From NCBI GenBank assembly GCA_021396245.1, contig WNYE01000021.1, forward strand, positions 62,001 to 126,000: a DNA stretch of 64,000 nt. Reading direction: 5' to 3'. The notes beneath the pieces are model-generated. The model searched no databases and was not told the DNA's origin. It saw only the letters and a program-made list of their open reading frames with translations. Source of the stretch: Sporothrix humicola (lineage: Eukaryota; Ascomycota; Sordariomycetes; Ophiostomatales; Ophiostomataceae). Positions 26,501 through 37,992 of the stretch are shown in pieces (position 1 is the first letter of the stretch; each line of letters begins with the position of its first letter). The position numbers and the translations under genes are program-made.

Positions 26501-28050
26501 TCCTTGAAATACACCCCCGTCCGCCCGCAGCCCGGCCTTGTGTCTGATCTTCAAACTCTATTTTCATGCACCACGACTCCATCCGTGGTCCTGTTCACGA
26601 TCATTGTCGACTCTTTCGCCCACTTTCGCCCATCATCTGCCCACAGCCTTTCTCCTTTGGCCTTGGCTTTGTTGATACTATCGATCCCCCCTTTCTCCTA
26701 CTCCGTCATCCTTTCATCCACTTTGGTCTCCTTTTGTCTCTTTGACCCTGCCTTGCCTCAGACCGGAATTGCAAACTTCCCCATCCTGAAGCAAGTTTCC
26801 CATCTCGAACACCGATCTCGACGTCACTTTCCCATCCCGTTTCCCATCCTCTCATCGTTTTGAAGCCATTTTCTGTGCCTCCGTGCCCGTCCCCGTCTCC
26901 ATTCTCTCGTATCTTCATACTCTCCCATACTATCTCATACACGCTATCTCATACCTTCACACTCTACCCCCTTCTGCCACACCCCGCTCAACCCATTCTC
27001 CTGGGTTATCAGCAGAGCCTCTGTCCTGAGCCTCCCCCCTCGCACCACGGAGATACGCCTAGGCTTGGCTGTCTCCTCTCCTCTTCTGTACCAGAAACAG
27101 TAGCTGCTTTATGCCGCTCGGATGCCCGCTGTCGTTATAGATCAGATAACCCGAAGTTGGATTGCAAACGAACGACATTGTCGCAGAAACAACAGGCCCT
27201 GTCAGCAGAAACACCAGCACCACTTACACCCAATTCAGAAGCTACAGCAACCACCGCATCCACCTGCAACACCCCATAGTCCCACTACCCACTACTACAC
27301 TTCTCCCCCAAATACCCATACCAGCATCAACCCACAAACATCCGACACGGGCCCTCGTCGGAAACTGGACCGTCTGATACACGAGACATACGGAATCGGA
27401 TACTGCCCTTGGGGCACGTATTCGCTCCCAAGAGCCCATACTGTAAGGCCACACCCACCAAGGCCACCACCCCCATAACAGTCCCGGCTTTGGGTGGTGG
27501 ACCTGCAGGAACGAAAAGAAAAGAAAACCCTCTCGACATCCAGTTTTTCAAAATCCCATCCTTCTCTTCTTCTCCCTTTTCTTCGTTCTATTCTTGCCTC
27601 TTTTTTTTTTCTTCTTTTCTCTTCTTCAGCGCTGTGCACTCGCTTTTGTCGATAGCCTTCTTTCATATCGACACTGGTTGTTGTTTTCTTTTCTATTTCG
27701 CTTCTCTTTCGACTTGTATTCTTCAACCTTTTTTACGCCAACCTTTCTTTTCTTTCTCGCGGGTCCGGATACCTGCTTGTTTTTATCACCTTCGCTTCAA
27801 TCTCGACACTTTTTTTTGTCAACAAAAAACAACTGTTTCTTTTTTCTTCGGCTACCCGACAGGATCATATTTTGGGGAATTAAAGAAGGAACCGTCCTAG
27901 AAATCGGAAAATCGAGAGACTAAGGGACTGACGACAAAAACAAACGTCATCGAGATATCACCAACCAAAAGAGGAAACGATTCACATCGACAACAATATA
28001 TACCACCACCCCCACATCTATACAACATCACGCCGACCTAAACCGTCACC
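20538..28050. other. Gene-poor 7.5-kb stretch ending in a long pyrimidine-rich leader
   Basis: No gene can be supported. Open frames are frequent but short, overlapping and of non-protein-like composition; the longest, 25112-26164 on +, is discussed in the findings. From about 25.6 kb the + strand turns strongly C/T-rich, with poly-T runs at 27.6-27.85 kb, and stays so up to about 27.9 kb. This suggests a very long promoter and leader for the gene at 28051. A TACGGAGTA motif occurs at 24987-24995. No tRNA, rRNA or intact transposase frame was seen. Confidence 0.55.
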
Positions 28051-28568
28051 ATGGGTCGTCTTATCAAGAACCACTGGGCAAGACTCATTGTCCTGAGTGC
28101 CGCAGCCTGTACGTTTAACCAACACAAACATCGTCAGCCTGAGGAGGATATGTATGATTTGTTCATGACACATTGTACTAACAATACACAGACCAAGTGA
28201 TTGCCGCCATCGAGGGCTTCTTCTGGCCCAAGATATTCTGGGACTTCTTGACCCGCAACCTTGACCCCATTTGCAAGCCCGTTCCGATATTGCAGATTAT
28301 CAACCTGGTCTTGGGTCTCTTCATGCTCGCATGGGAGTGGCCCCTGAGCTTCATTGCTGGCTCTTCCATCCACCGCAGTCTGGAATCCCGCCTCGCCGTC
28401 ATCCCCTTGGCATCTCTGGCCGCCGTTCTCCTGTACCAGGGCACCAACGCCGCCATCTACTACGTCGTCGGCATGGCCGTCTACTTCTGGGCCTACAGCG
28501 AGGGCGAGATCATCTGTGCTAAGCCATGGACTCTGCCGCAGCGTGGCAGCCGTACTGGCCGTGTCTAA
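28051..28568 (+). CDS. Small four-helix integral membrane protein, fungal-specific family of unknown function
   Basis: Exons 28051-28108 and 28192-28568 encode 144 residues. The 83-nt intron has a GTACGT donor and a TACTAAC branch and splits a Tyr codon (SAAAY / QVIAAIEG). Four hydrophobic segments are visible: about 11-30, 52-76, 87-103 and 105-121. Conserved-looking Trp/Phe-rich loops (GFFWPKIFWDF; WEWPLSF) lie between them. The N-terminus MGRLIKNHWARLIVL and the overall pattern resemble a small membrane protein family widespread in filamentous fungi, probably DUF7727 in current domain lists (recalled, not searched). The compartment and function are unknown. The start has a good context (GTCACCATGG). 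Confidence 0.85.
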
Positions 28569-30026
28569 ACACATACGATTTAATACAGACCACTTCGACG
28601 ACATCCGATACTCGCTCGATAGCTTGCTCGTTGGGATCTTTGCCACGCCAGTCATCTCTATCTGGATTAATCTCGCCTATGCCTTACCGGACGACGACAT
28701 AGTTCATTATATCAACTCGATAGATGGATTATCATGAGCTCGGACAGTCAAGACAACACACAAGACAGAATGGGCTTGTCTTCCCTCTTACCACCTTCTC
28801 TCCGAACCAATTTCTTTCAACTTTTACGTCAACTTTTCTTTTCTTACTTCTTTCTTCTCATTTTATCAGCCTATCTTTTTTTTTTTTATCTTTTCTTTTA
28901 TTTTCTTCTCCCTCCTTGTCTCTCCATACAAGCTAGTTGTACAGACTTGGACAACTCGGATGGAGGAGGAAGACGGGGAGCGGCGTGGGCAGTGAGGGAA
29001 AGGCATGAAACGGGGAATATTTTGCATCGATGGGCATTAAGTTGACCCACGACAAACAGCCACAAGCCATTGTACACTTTTTTTATCATGAAAAAGCAAG
29101 ACAAAAAGAAATCCAAACAGGAAATAAAACCAAAAAATTATTAGAAACATTCACACTCTGGATGCTATACCTAATGAATAAAAATGAATAAAAATAAACA
29201 ACCGTGTGCACTCGATATGATGTGAATGAGATAAGATGCCACAAACAAATTGAGATGACAAGCCCCTTTTCCTCTTTTGCCCATGAGGCCATTAACTGAA
29301 ACGCAGCTAGATGGCAGATACAAGAGGAAAAAGTAAGTCTTTCCAAAACGAGTCGGGATAGGCCAAGCGTTTTTCTCGAAACACATAAAACCTATTTGCG
29401 TGGTTTTCCCTTTTTAAGGTGGCACAACAGTCAGCTCCAGACCATTTTGGACCGTTCTCCAAAGTAGGCGAAAAACGGTAGTGGGGAAAACGCCAGACCG
29501 TCTAACACATTTCCGTTCACATTTTTGCATATGTTACGTTGTACACAGTTTTTGCACTCAATTGATTGCTTGGATTTATGTTTATTCGATTTTTTTATAC
29601 GTAATTAATGGTATAATTGCTTTGCTTTGGGCTATGCATGTCGTACGATGCTATGCAGCAAAAATAAGAGAGAGCAAGATGAAAAGGAAAGACAGAGTGG
29701 GAAAGGGACAAGTGTTGGTCGCTCGTTCCATACATTGCCCACCCTTTCTCTTTTCCCCTCCTATGATTCATATTTCCCCCTCTTTTCTTTCAACTCGGCC
29801 ATTTTCTTCCCTAAAAAGATGCAGGAAAGTCTAGAATCTCCCGATCGATTGTATGGGACAAAGGGGAACAGCCGGGAAGAGGAGGTGCGAATGCGAAATG
29901 GGAACACGCGACCACGCCATCGCAATCATCCCCACGAGAGAGCGAGATCTGAAGTAAGACGAGAAACAGCATTCGGCTCTCATCTCACCTGTTTCGCTCT
30001 CTCGCGCTCTGTTCTAGTTGCACTTA
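28569..30026. other. Convergent 3' region between the membrane protein and the Rtc3-like gene
   Basis: The two flanking genes point toward each other. The sequence is AT-rich with several AATAAA-like words near 29.1-29.2 kb. No coding region was seen. Confidence 0.6.
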
Positions 30027-30439
30027 TTAGTGACCGCCACGGGGACCCTGGGACTCATTCCGGAAGCCCAGACGCTCGGGAGCCTGTGATTGTTAGCAAA
30101 GTGTTCAAGTGTCTAAACGGGCGAATTTTTGCAAGGCAAAGTCGTTCTTACCTCAGTCTCCTGCAGAGTACCCTTCTCGAGGATGATCTTGATGACATCC
30201 TCCTCCCTGTGCGTGCCGAACTCGTTGTCGAGCGTGCTGTGGGGCGCCGCGTTGACGGGGCCCTGCACGCCGTGCCGCTCGGTTGTGAAGACGGTAAATG
30301 TGGAGACAAAGTGTGTCAACGGCACCGACGAGTCCTTCTGCCACTTCTTGTAGTCATCCTGGTCGTCAACAAAGACAATAAAGTCGTCGTATTCACCCTT
30401 GTAGTGAATCTTGGTCTGTGTAGTCTCGCCGCGAGCCAT
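30027..30439 (-). CDS. rtc3: Rtc3-like protein (single SBDS N-terminal domain)
   Basis: Exons 30439-30152 and 30083-30027 encode 114 residues, close to yeast Rtc3 (about 111). The 68-nt intron has a GTAAGA donor and a GCTAACA branch. Codons are in phase 0 across the join (LQETE / APERLGF). The body (TKIHYKGEYDDFIVFVDD, then FVSTFTVFTT, then LDNEFGTHREEDVIKIILEK) matches the N-terminal domain of the SBDS/Sdo1 ribosome maturation proteins, which stands alone in Rtc3. The yeast protein is linked to RNA metabolism and stress, but its exact activity is unclear. The last exon adds only 18 residues, a hydrophilic tail ending GPRGGH. That exon was found from the splice acceptor and the stop and would be easy to miss. 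Confidence 0.88.
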
Positions 30440-31718
30440 TGTGATGGATGTGTGTGATGGGAGTGGGATGTGTGGGAAAAGAGAAGTTGTTCTTGGTTTG
30501 GGGTATCAAAAGGTGTAGATTTCGTGTTTTTGACTTTCGTCGATTATCGTCGATAGAATTTGATGATGGATTGGAAAGAGAAGAAGCAAGATTGAGGATT
30601 GGAAGGGGGCACCGCTCGTCTTTTATCTGTGAGCTAATCGTTCCTACCAGACTACACAAACGGAAGGAAGCACTCTATTGCGTGACCCTCCCTTCTTGCC
30701 TTTCTCGACGCTTTCCAATTTTGCTCACTTTAGGTTCGCTCTTTCCCTCTTGTTCGTTTGTTCCTGGGTCGGCTTTGATTACACCACACGAGACAATACG
30801 TCATAGGTACAAGGCTAATCTGGGGACAGTTGCCAAAAGTGGGTCCACATCAACCAAGCAGCTGCAATCGAGGTACCTTGCATGCTCACCAAAGCCCCAC
30901 TCTAACGCATGTACCTCTGGAATGCCCGCCATAGAGCTGCCCATTACGCAGCGTCCATCAAGTGACCTTTGTCTCTCTCGACGAGAATGTCACAGAGAAG
31001 TCACCTCATGGCCGGTGCCAGAGCTGCCCCTCACTAGAGCTCGCGGTTTTCTAGGCCAACAAGGCCAAGTCAGCCGAAGCTGTACACTGTCGGGTCCACT
31101 ATTGCAAGTACTCCAGCAGAGCAGTTTCTTTCCGCTTCTGGAGCTCTCTTCTTTGTACGTCATTGCGGGCCGTTTTACAGGGCAAGCTCCAGAACAGTGC
31201 TCATCACTCCACCAGATCAACTAGGGAAGGAGCTGTTCGCTGTGCAACAATGCATAGAAATGGACATTGAGGCGAGATTTCCAAGACAAGGCGGGCCAAA
31301 ACCAGGCACAGCCAGGCACGCGGGACTTCGTCATTCGTTTTCTCAAAATAAATTTAGAATTTAAGTTATTGCGACGTATTCAAGGTGTGGCAGGTCCGGC
31401 AGGTCTGCCTCGTTAGCTCATCGCTGCCGTTGATACCAATCGCGTCGTTTGTGGGGAATGAAAAGTACATGAAGGTAAAGATGTTCTTGGAACTGCGTCT
31501 CCAATTGCTGTTGACAGACTTGTGCCTTGTGTCTCGTGTCTCGTACAGGAAAATAATATTAATAATTATTGGCCACGGCGTACTCCGTCTCTTGACATGC
31601 TCGGGCCGGGAGGTCCCTTGTCTCACGTTCACCCGGAGAGCCCAGCCAAAGCCGGCTCGCCTTGACCAAAAATGGCATTACCTAATCCCCGGTGGCTCTT
31701 CCTGACCTATTAGGACAG
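30440..31718. other. Upstream region of the Rtc3-like gene and 3' flank of the RhoGEF
   Basis: Both neighbours are on the - strand. From 30440 to about 30.6 kb the + strand is G/A-rich, that is, pyrimidine-rich in the sense of the Rtc3-like gene. Further right the sequence turns AT-rich (31.33-31.38 and 31.55 kb). No coding region was seen. Confidence 0.55.
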
Positions 31719-34700
31719 TCACTGCTGAGTCTCCTTGGCTGACCGACGGAAGCTCTTACGGTGAAGCAGAGGTCTTCCTAGCCAGTGTCTCGGGTTTACC
31801 GAGCGCGTTCTGCCCGGTTGGGGCGTCAACGGTGCCATCATCTTGACTGTTGAGCTGGTTATGGACATCTCGGCAGTTGACGGAGGGCTGTCACTGTGGC
31901 GGCACAGTTCTGGCATGGATGGAGAGATTGGGATCTTGTCGTGATAATTGTCGTCAGCTTTCTTGGCGCCATAGATTGTGCATGTCCCCATCTCCTTAAT
32001 AAATCGGGTGCCCGAGGTTCGCGGAACACTGGCTTTCGTTGCTACTGGCCTGGTCTGGCTTTGGTCCTGCTGAAGGGATTCCTTCGACTGCCCAGCTGTT
32101 GTCGCCAAGAAGTGTATGTACTCGCGCTTTCGCTCAAACGATGTAGATACTTCGCTCGACGTACGCTCGTGAACCGTAACATCAGTGCTGCTAGCCTTGC
32201 TGTAGTCGTTCAAGAACCTGTGGCCTAATCCATCTTTGGTCTTCAGGTCTATCTCCGGCAAAAATGGAGGCATTTCCCGTCGTGGGACATCATGTTTCCC
32301 GGGCTCAGTCCTGTCTACCGCTCTGTAAGACGAGGCACGGGACGTTGACCGCCGCATAGTGAATGTGCTGCTGAGGCTCACTGAGTTGATTTTTCGTATG
32401 ATCGAAGACGCTGATCGGCGTCTATGGTGGCCGCCTCTAGGACGAGCTGCCAGACCAGTACGAAACAGGATGTCGCGTGTCCAGACGTCAGAAATGAGGT
32501 ATTCAAGGTGAGAGCGTTCACTCCGAGATGGTGAAAGAACAGGTATCCGGGAGCTGATTTGCAATGACTTGGTGCGATTAATAACCGCGCTCTTGGATTG
32601 GCCTGTCTTGGAAGCCTCTTTTCCGGCAGTATTGTTCAAAATAACGTGGCACATTTGCGGCCTTGACAACGGTGTTGTTGCCATCCTCCTCATCGAAGGC
32701 TTTTGCGTAGGTTCGGCTGCATGGTCATGGTTAGAGCACAACCGTGACGTCTATAGCCAGAAATTCCATTTACTTACTAGGAGTCTTGAAAACTTCCCCA
32801 AGAGACCTCGCTTTGATATCGAGGAATTCAAACGTCGAGCCTCCGGATAGGTTGCCACAATTCGAAGGCCGGTTGAAGGCCCGCCTCCATTCACGTTCTT
32901 CGGTTTGCGTGCTGGCTGTGAGGAGAATCTCGTATAGTTGGCACTGGCATTCAAAGGTAATCTTCCAGGAATAGGGAGCCGAGTGGCATTGTAAGCCTAT
33001 GGACAGTTAGCTTCGTGCTGTGACGCAGATGTATGCAGAGGGAAGTTGCAGTTTTATACATACCTCGTCCGTTATCGGCCTCCTCAACACTGCACTTCTT
33101 CAATAAAACGCAAGCTCGGAGCGTATATGACTTGTCTGATCTGTCTGCCTTAGCCAGACAAAACCAGTCACGGTAGATGATTCCTATCATGTAAGAGCCC
33201 TCTACAGAAGAAGAGTCAGTCTGCCAGCATGCATAGACAATGCCGCAGAGCTTGATGCGGCCGAAAGAGCGAACACGGCTCTTGCAAGCATCACCGGTGG
33301 CCTATATGTCATCACAGTCAGTGAGTTGATCCTGTTACAATTTGACGACACCGATACACAATAGTCTTTGCTCACCTTTAAGGGAAAATGGAGCCGCTCT
33401 TGAAGCACCCATGTTTTCTGGAGGGTCGATTTGAATAGGGGGTCTTCTGTCGCCTCATTCATAGCCCTTGCCACATTTTCAAAGTCGGTGATGGCTTTTT
33501 CGATTTTTGCATGCGCATTTGGACTGTCGCAAACGGGCGTGGCCTTTAAAAGCTCTTTGAATAAGAGAGGGTACCGGCAAGCTCGTTGTATTGGCTGCTT
33601 CCATGCGTCATTGGTATCATTGGTTAGCAACGTGGCGAGATGTTAGAATTAAGATACTTCAATCCATTATATACCTTTGCGAGCAGGTCATCAAATGACA
33701 AGGCCCTCTTCGAAGCAGAAGGGCCCCTTGAGTAGCTCAGGTAAGCGGCCAAGTTCTCGAGCCCTCGTTGATGCCTTTCCCATTGTGGGTTTGACCGATG
33801 CATCTTTTTGAGATCATCGATCACCATCCCATACTTCGCTCCGTACTCCTCATATATAAAGAACCGGTTAGTCTGCTCAGCAGGTCAGTGTCTTTTTTTT
33901 TCTTGACCGCAGCATGACAGAATATGGGGCAGTATGCCTTACGATTTTTGCAAAAACATCTGCCGCCGCCCCTACCGTCTCCGGGTCGGCTGCCAGGCCA
34001 GAATGTCCGTAAAATGGTAGCCCCTCGGGCCTATCTTCGGGGACAGCGTCTAGACTTCGTCCTCTCTGAACCATCAAGGCTGGTAGGCTGTGGGCAAATC
34101 CAATGAACGGTGCGCCAGCATACTCCGAGTTGGGAACAACCCTGTGCAGGTCTCCTAGAATTTGGTCATGGAGCTCGACGATGTCTATGAGATTGCTGTG
34201 CATGGATAGGCGGAAACCGGGGTCGATGGATGTTGAAGGAGCAAAAACCGTAAGGTAAGCCTACATGTGTCAGTGATCCAATTCATGCACGTCAAGACAG
34301 GAACTGGCATTGCGGTAGCCTCCCACCTTTATCAAGAATTTGATGTCCCCAATGTATCCTTCCTCGGTCTCAATCAGCTCTTCAAGAATCCGTCGTCGGT
34401 GATTTGCGCGCTCCAGAGTAGCCAGGTCGACCTGTGCTGAGGGCCGCTCATCCTCAGATTGCCTTGCAGAAAAGGATGTGCGACTGCTGCGGTCTGTCTT
34501 TGACAGCCTCTTGGAAGACCTGCTTTGAAATTTCCGTGACGATGGCGCCAGGCTAGTGCTAGCACAACTGATGCTTGCATCACGGATGGCCGAGACATAG
34601 GCGAGTGAGGATATGGAGGATGAGTTGCGGCGGGAGATGGAGCTTCTGGTCCCACCGTTCGATGTGTCGGAGCGAGTTTGATCGCTTGTACCCAGCCGAC

Positions 34701-35169
34701 GAAGGTGTCGTCGAGCGATACGTCGTCGGTTCAGTGTCTTGACCCATTTGTAAAATGGTCTCGGTTGTTGGGCGTCTGACTCGGCAAGTTGTTCTACAGG
34801 CTCGAGACCTCCGACAGCATCGATCAAGGCTGCTCCAAGTGCGTCCTCTTGGCCCCTGGGTGTGGTCCACTGGACTTTGAGGTCGCTCGATAGACGTCCA
34901 CTGGTATAATCGGGGTCTGAGGGTATGTGTCGCACAGTGCATTTCGGATCCGTCACAGCAAAACTGGTAAAGGTGGACTCGGGTTGGTCAACTGTGGGAT
35001 CTGTGTCCATCGGCTGGTCGTTTGCCTTCTCTCCTAGCCTGCTCCCTACCGCCATTGAGCGATGTATCCGGACAGAATCACAGCTCGGTGATGCCAGGTT
35101 GCTGCTGCGAATAAGCTCGCCCAAAGCCCCTTCGTCGATATTGGCGGCTGCCGCACACGGTGCCAACAT
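31719..35169 (-). CDS. Rho guanine nucleotide exchange factor (DH-PH type), seven exons
   Basis: Predicted to load GTP onto a Rho-family GTPase and so control polarity or wall synthesis. Seven exons are read on the - strand: 35169-34327, 34260-33943, 33872-33675, 33594-33376, 33301-33064, 32996-32778 and 32716-31719, giving 1010 residues. All junctions keep frame and introns are 61-80 nt; five of six donors are ordinary, the first is GTGGGA. The DH domain begins near residue 258 (RRRILEELIETEEGYIGDIK) and includes the helix PIQRACRYPLLFKELLKAT. A PH-like region follows (FGRIKLCGIVYACWQ; SWKITFECQCQLYEILLTAS). The N-terminal 250 and C-terminal 330 residues are Ser/Arg-rich. The frame stays open upstream to an ATG at 35295, but that extension is hydrophobic and a CAG acceptor sits next to 35169, so the true start may lie in another exon. 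Confidence 0.78.
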
Positions 35170-36027
35170 TCTGTAGAGGTGGATAATGAAGCTTTGTAGA
35201 AACCGGTTGGCCAAAAAATAACGTTGCAAAGAACCAGAAAGCATAATAGAAACAAAGCAGATGCAATAGGTGATAGAGAAGTGATGATAAGCCAAACCGA
35301 CAACCTCATGATACGGTCTGGAGGAGTATTAAGAGGAAGAAAGTCGAGGATCAACAGTTTGTTGATTTTGCGGAAAAGGCAAGAATAGTTTTCATTTCAT
35401 CTCATAGTACGTACGGAAAGAGTGAGTCGCACGAAACCTCTGTTATTTTTTTTTACTCCTACTGTCATCCACGGGGAAAGAGCGGATAAGGAAGGGAGTT
35501 GTTTCTTAAAACGGAAGGAAGGATGGACGTTTTTGATGCCGTTTCTTCCCCATGTTTACCTTAGGTTCGAGCACGAGATTTCTTTATTATTTTCTCATTT
35601 ATGCATGAGAAGATCTCGTTTATATTTTTCTTCATCCTATTACATAATCTTCAATCTGCTTTGTTGCTTGTCAGAATGTCAAACAAAGGTACAAGATCTT
35701 GGTCAGGGGAACGATCGTAGATCTAGAAGCTGTTGGTCAGGGCGACTTACACGCACTGTTTGTTCTAGAGCCAAGTCAACCAGGTACAGGCACGTGCTTC
35801 ACCACTTTAGCCATTTACAGTGGCGCTACAGCGCCTGCTTACACTGAACCAGCCCCACCACCACGCACGTCATTCTGCCTAGTGTCACAGCTCTTTGTGA
35901 CATTGAAAGGCAGGCGCGGCCCCGCTAGCAATCGACCTCCAGCATCTTATGATACACTTAAAATCGTAGTTCTCTTCACCTTCGACCGAGAAGCGATGCT
36001 CATCCTCCCTCACCTACACATGGGACT
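35170..36027. other. Divergent region between the RhoGEF and Nas2
   Basis: The flanking genes point away from each other, so both promoters should lie here, together with any missing first exon of the RhoGEF. A GTACGTACGG motif is at 35408-35417. No separate gene was seen. Confidence 0.5.
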
Positions 36028-36984
36028 ATGGGACTGCCATTAAGAATGAACAACATCCACGCCCCCACCGTGCCCTCGGGCCCCACGACCGCCCGCCAGT
36101 CGAATGGCGACTCGCAGCACCTCTCCTTCGCCGAGCTTCAGCGCAAGAAGGAAAACATGGAGGCCGAGCTGACGGCCCTCGGCAGCGTTTTGGACTCTGT
36201 AGGTCATGATGGACCTGTGTTGCATGATAAGGTGGACATCCACATACTAACGAGTCGTCTGCCAGCACAACGTCGACATGAACACGCCGCTTCTCACGCC
36301 TGATGGCTTTCCACGCGCCGACATTGACGTGGCACAAAGTACGGAAACGATCTATCATTCCCTACCCGAGTCGAGATAATACAATATAAACGATAAGCCG
36401 CAGATGAGGCTGGATGCTGACATGGATGCGTGCAAATAGTACGGACAACACGGTCGCGGATCGTGCACCTGAGAAATGACTACAAGGACCTGATGGCCGT
36501 TATCGAGAAGTTCTTACACGAGCACTTTGCGAGCCTCGAAGCCGACGACACAGAGACACAAGAAAGCGCAGAGGCTTCAAATGGTGCTGGTGCCCAAATT
36601 CTCCCCGACTCGGTCCCAGAAGTGCTCGAGCCTCCGTTTGCGAAAGTCAACAGCGTTGTCGACGGCAGCCCTGCTGCTGATGCTGGACTGAAAGCTGGCG
36701 ACCAGATCCGCACGTTTGGCTATGTCAACCACGCAAACCACGACGGCCTGAAGAAGGTTGGCGAGTGTGTGGCCGGAAACGAAGGAGTATGTTGGCTCTC
36801 TATTTTTTCTGCTTTTTATCCCACCCAATTTGTGCAAAAGCTAACTGGTGCCCAGCAACGCATTCTCGTCAAGGTCGCAAGGAGCACAGGATTTGGTCGT
36901 CTTCAAGAGCTCCAATTAAACCTAACACCGCGTCGGAATTGGGGTGGAAGAGGACTGCTGGGCTGTCACATTCTGCCGGTATGA
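36028..36984 (+). CDS. nas2: 26S proteasome assembly chaperone Nas2 (PSMD9/p27 family)
   Basis: Assembly chaperone for the proteasome base, binding the Rpt5 ATPase in yeast. Four exons, 36028-36198, 36266-36338, 36440-36786 and 36856-36984, encode 239 residues. The introns have GTAGGT, GTACGG and GTATGT donors, and clear branches (TACTAAC in intron 1, GCTAACT in intron 3). The N-terminal part is a helical hairpin (FAELQRKKENMEAELTALGS; RSRIVHLRNDYKDLMAVIEK). A PDZ domain follows, with PFAKVNSVVDGSPAADAGL and KAGDQIRTFGYVNHAN. The end LTPRRNWGGRGLLGCHILPV is typical of the family. The length fits. A second in-frame ATG at 36046 is an alternative start. Three short introns in a small gene made the full protein visible only after splicing. 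Confidence 0.93.
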
Positions 36985-37992
36985 GTGTGGCCGTGCAGAA
37001 GAAGAGAGACGAAGAAATGAAGCCCAATTGGGAGCTGTACGAGTTTAGAGTAGCTCTGCAACGAGCTGTTGATACCCGGTCTATTAGGTGTTTTGATGCG
37101 TGATTCTTGATTTGTAACAGGGCATGATATTGGATGTTGGGTCATAAAGAAAGTGGCCATTGCCAACAGGCAAGCAGGCAAGCAGAGCATCGTTGGGCAC
37201 TGCACACAGAATCTAATCGTGATGAGCTCATTTTTCCTATTTAATTTTCATTTAATTTTATTCATTCCCTGGTCAGCTCTCGCCTGCTCCACTACGTCCC
37301 GCCTTCCCTCTCTGGCTGTGACGCCGCCGCTGCCTTTGCCTGCCTTTGCCTAGCATTTTGCCTTCCGTGCCTGCCCCTCCACCGTTCTTGCTGACAAAAG
37401 CTAACACGTGACTCTTGCTGGCGATTTTTTCCCCGCCGACGCCCAACCTGGTTTGCACTAGTCGAAGCTGCCCGCCAAACTGGCTGGCGCCTGCTGCAGC
37501 AACAACAGGGCAAAAAAAAACATCATTAAAAAGATTTCTTTCGCCTGCGCTTTCCACCTCCCTCTCAGTTCTCCCTCCTTTTTCCCTCCCCTCCTCTCTC
37601 CACGATACCATCACCACAACCCACAACCCACCCACACAACAACATCGCGAAGGTAAGCTCGCTCCCCAATGCCCTCCTGACCTTCAGTGTCCGACTCGTC
37701 TTTTTTTGGCCTTTTTGGCCTTTTTTTCACGCCCTTTGCCCGCCATCGTCCACGTCTTTCGCGGTCCTATCTGTCTCCCCGCCTTTTTGTTTTCTTTTTT
37801 TGAGGGCCTCGAAAAAGCCCCAAAAACAACCCAAGATCCAGCAAAAACGACGACTGTTTCTCCTTCTGCCGAGTCGACGATCGCTAACACCCGAAATTCA
37901 GACCGTTTACATCGTCTTCGCATCTTTTCGGATTTCTTTTGTATCCGCATCTCCACCTATTTCCACATACATCCCCTCTCCCGCATACAATC
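36985..37992. other. Spacer and leader of the Ran gene
   Basis: The 3' flank of Nas2 is followed, from about 37.55 kb, by a C/T-rich stretch reaching the Ran start, typical of a strong housekeeping promoter and leader. No coding region was seen. Confidence 0.6.

Noticed and set aside
20538..28050. Transposon or retroelement in the gene-poor stretch
   Set aside because: No reverse transcriptase, integrase or transposase motif, no long terminal or inverted repeats noticed, and no strong AT shift; a repeat-library search would be decisive.
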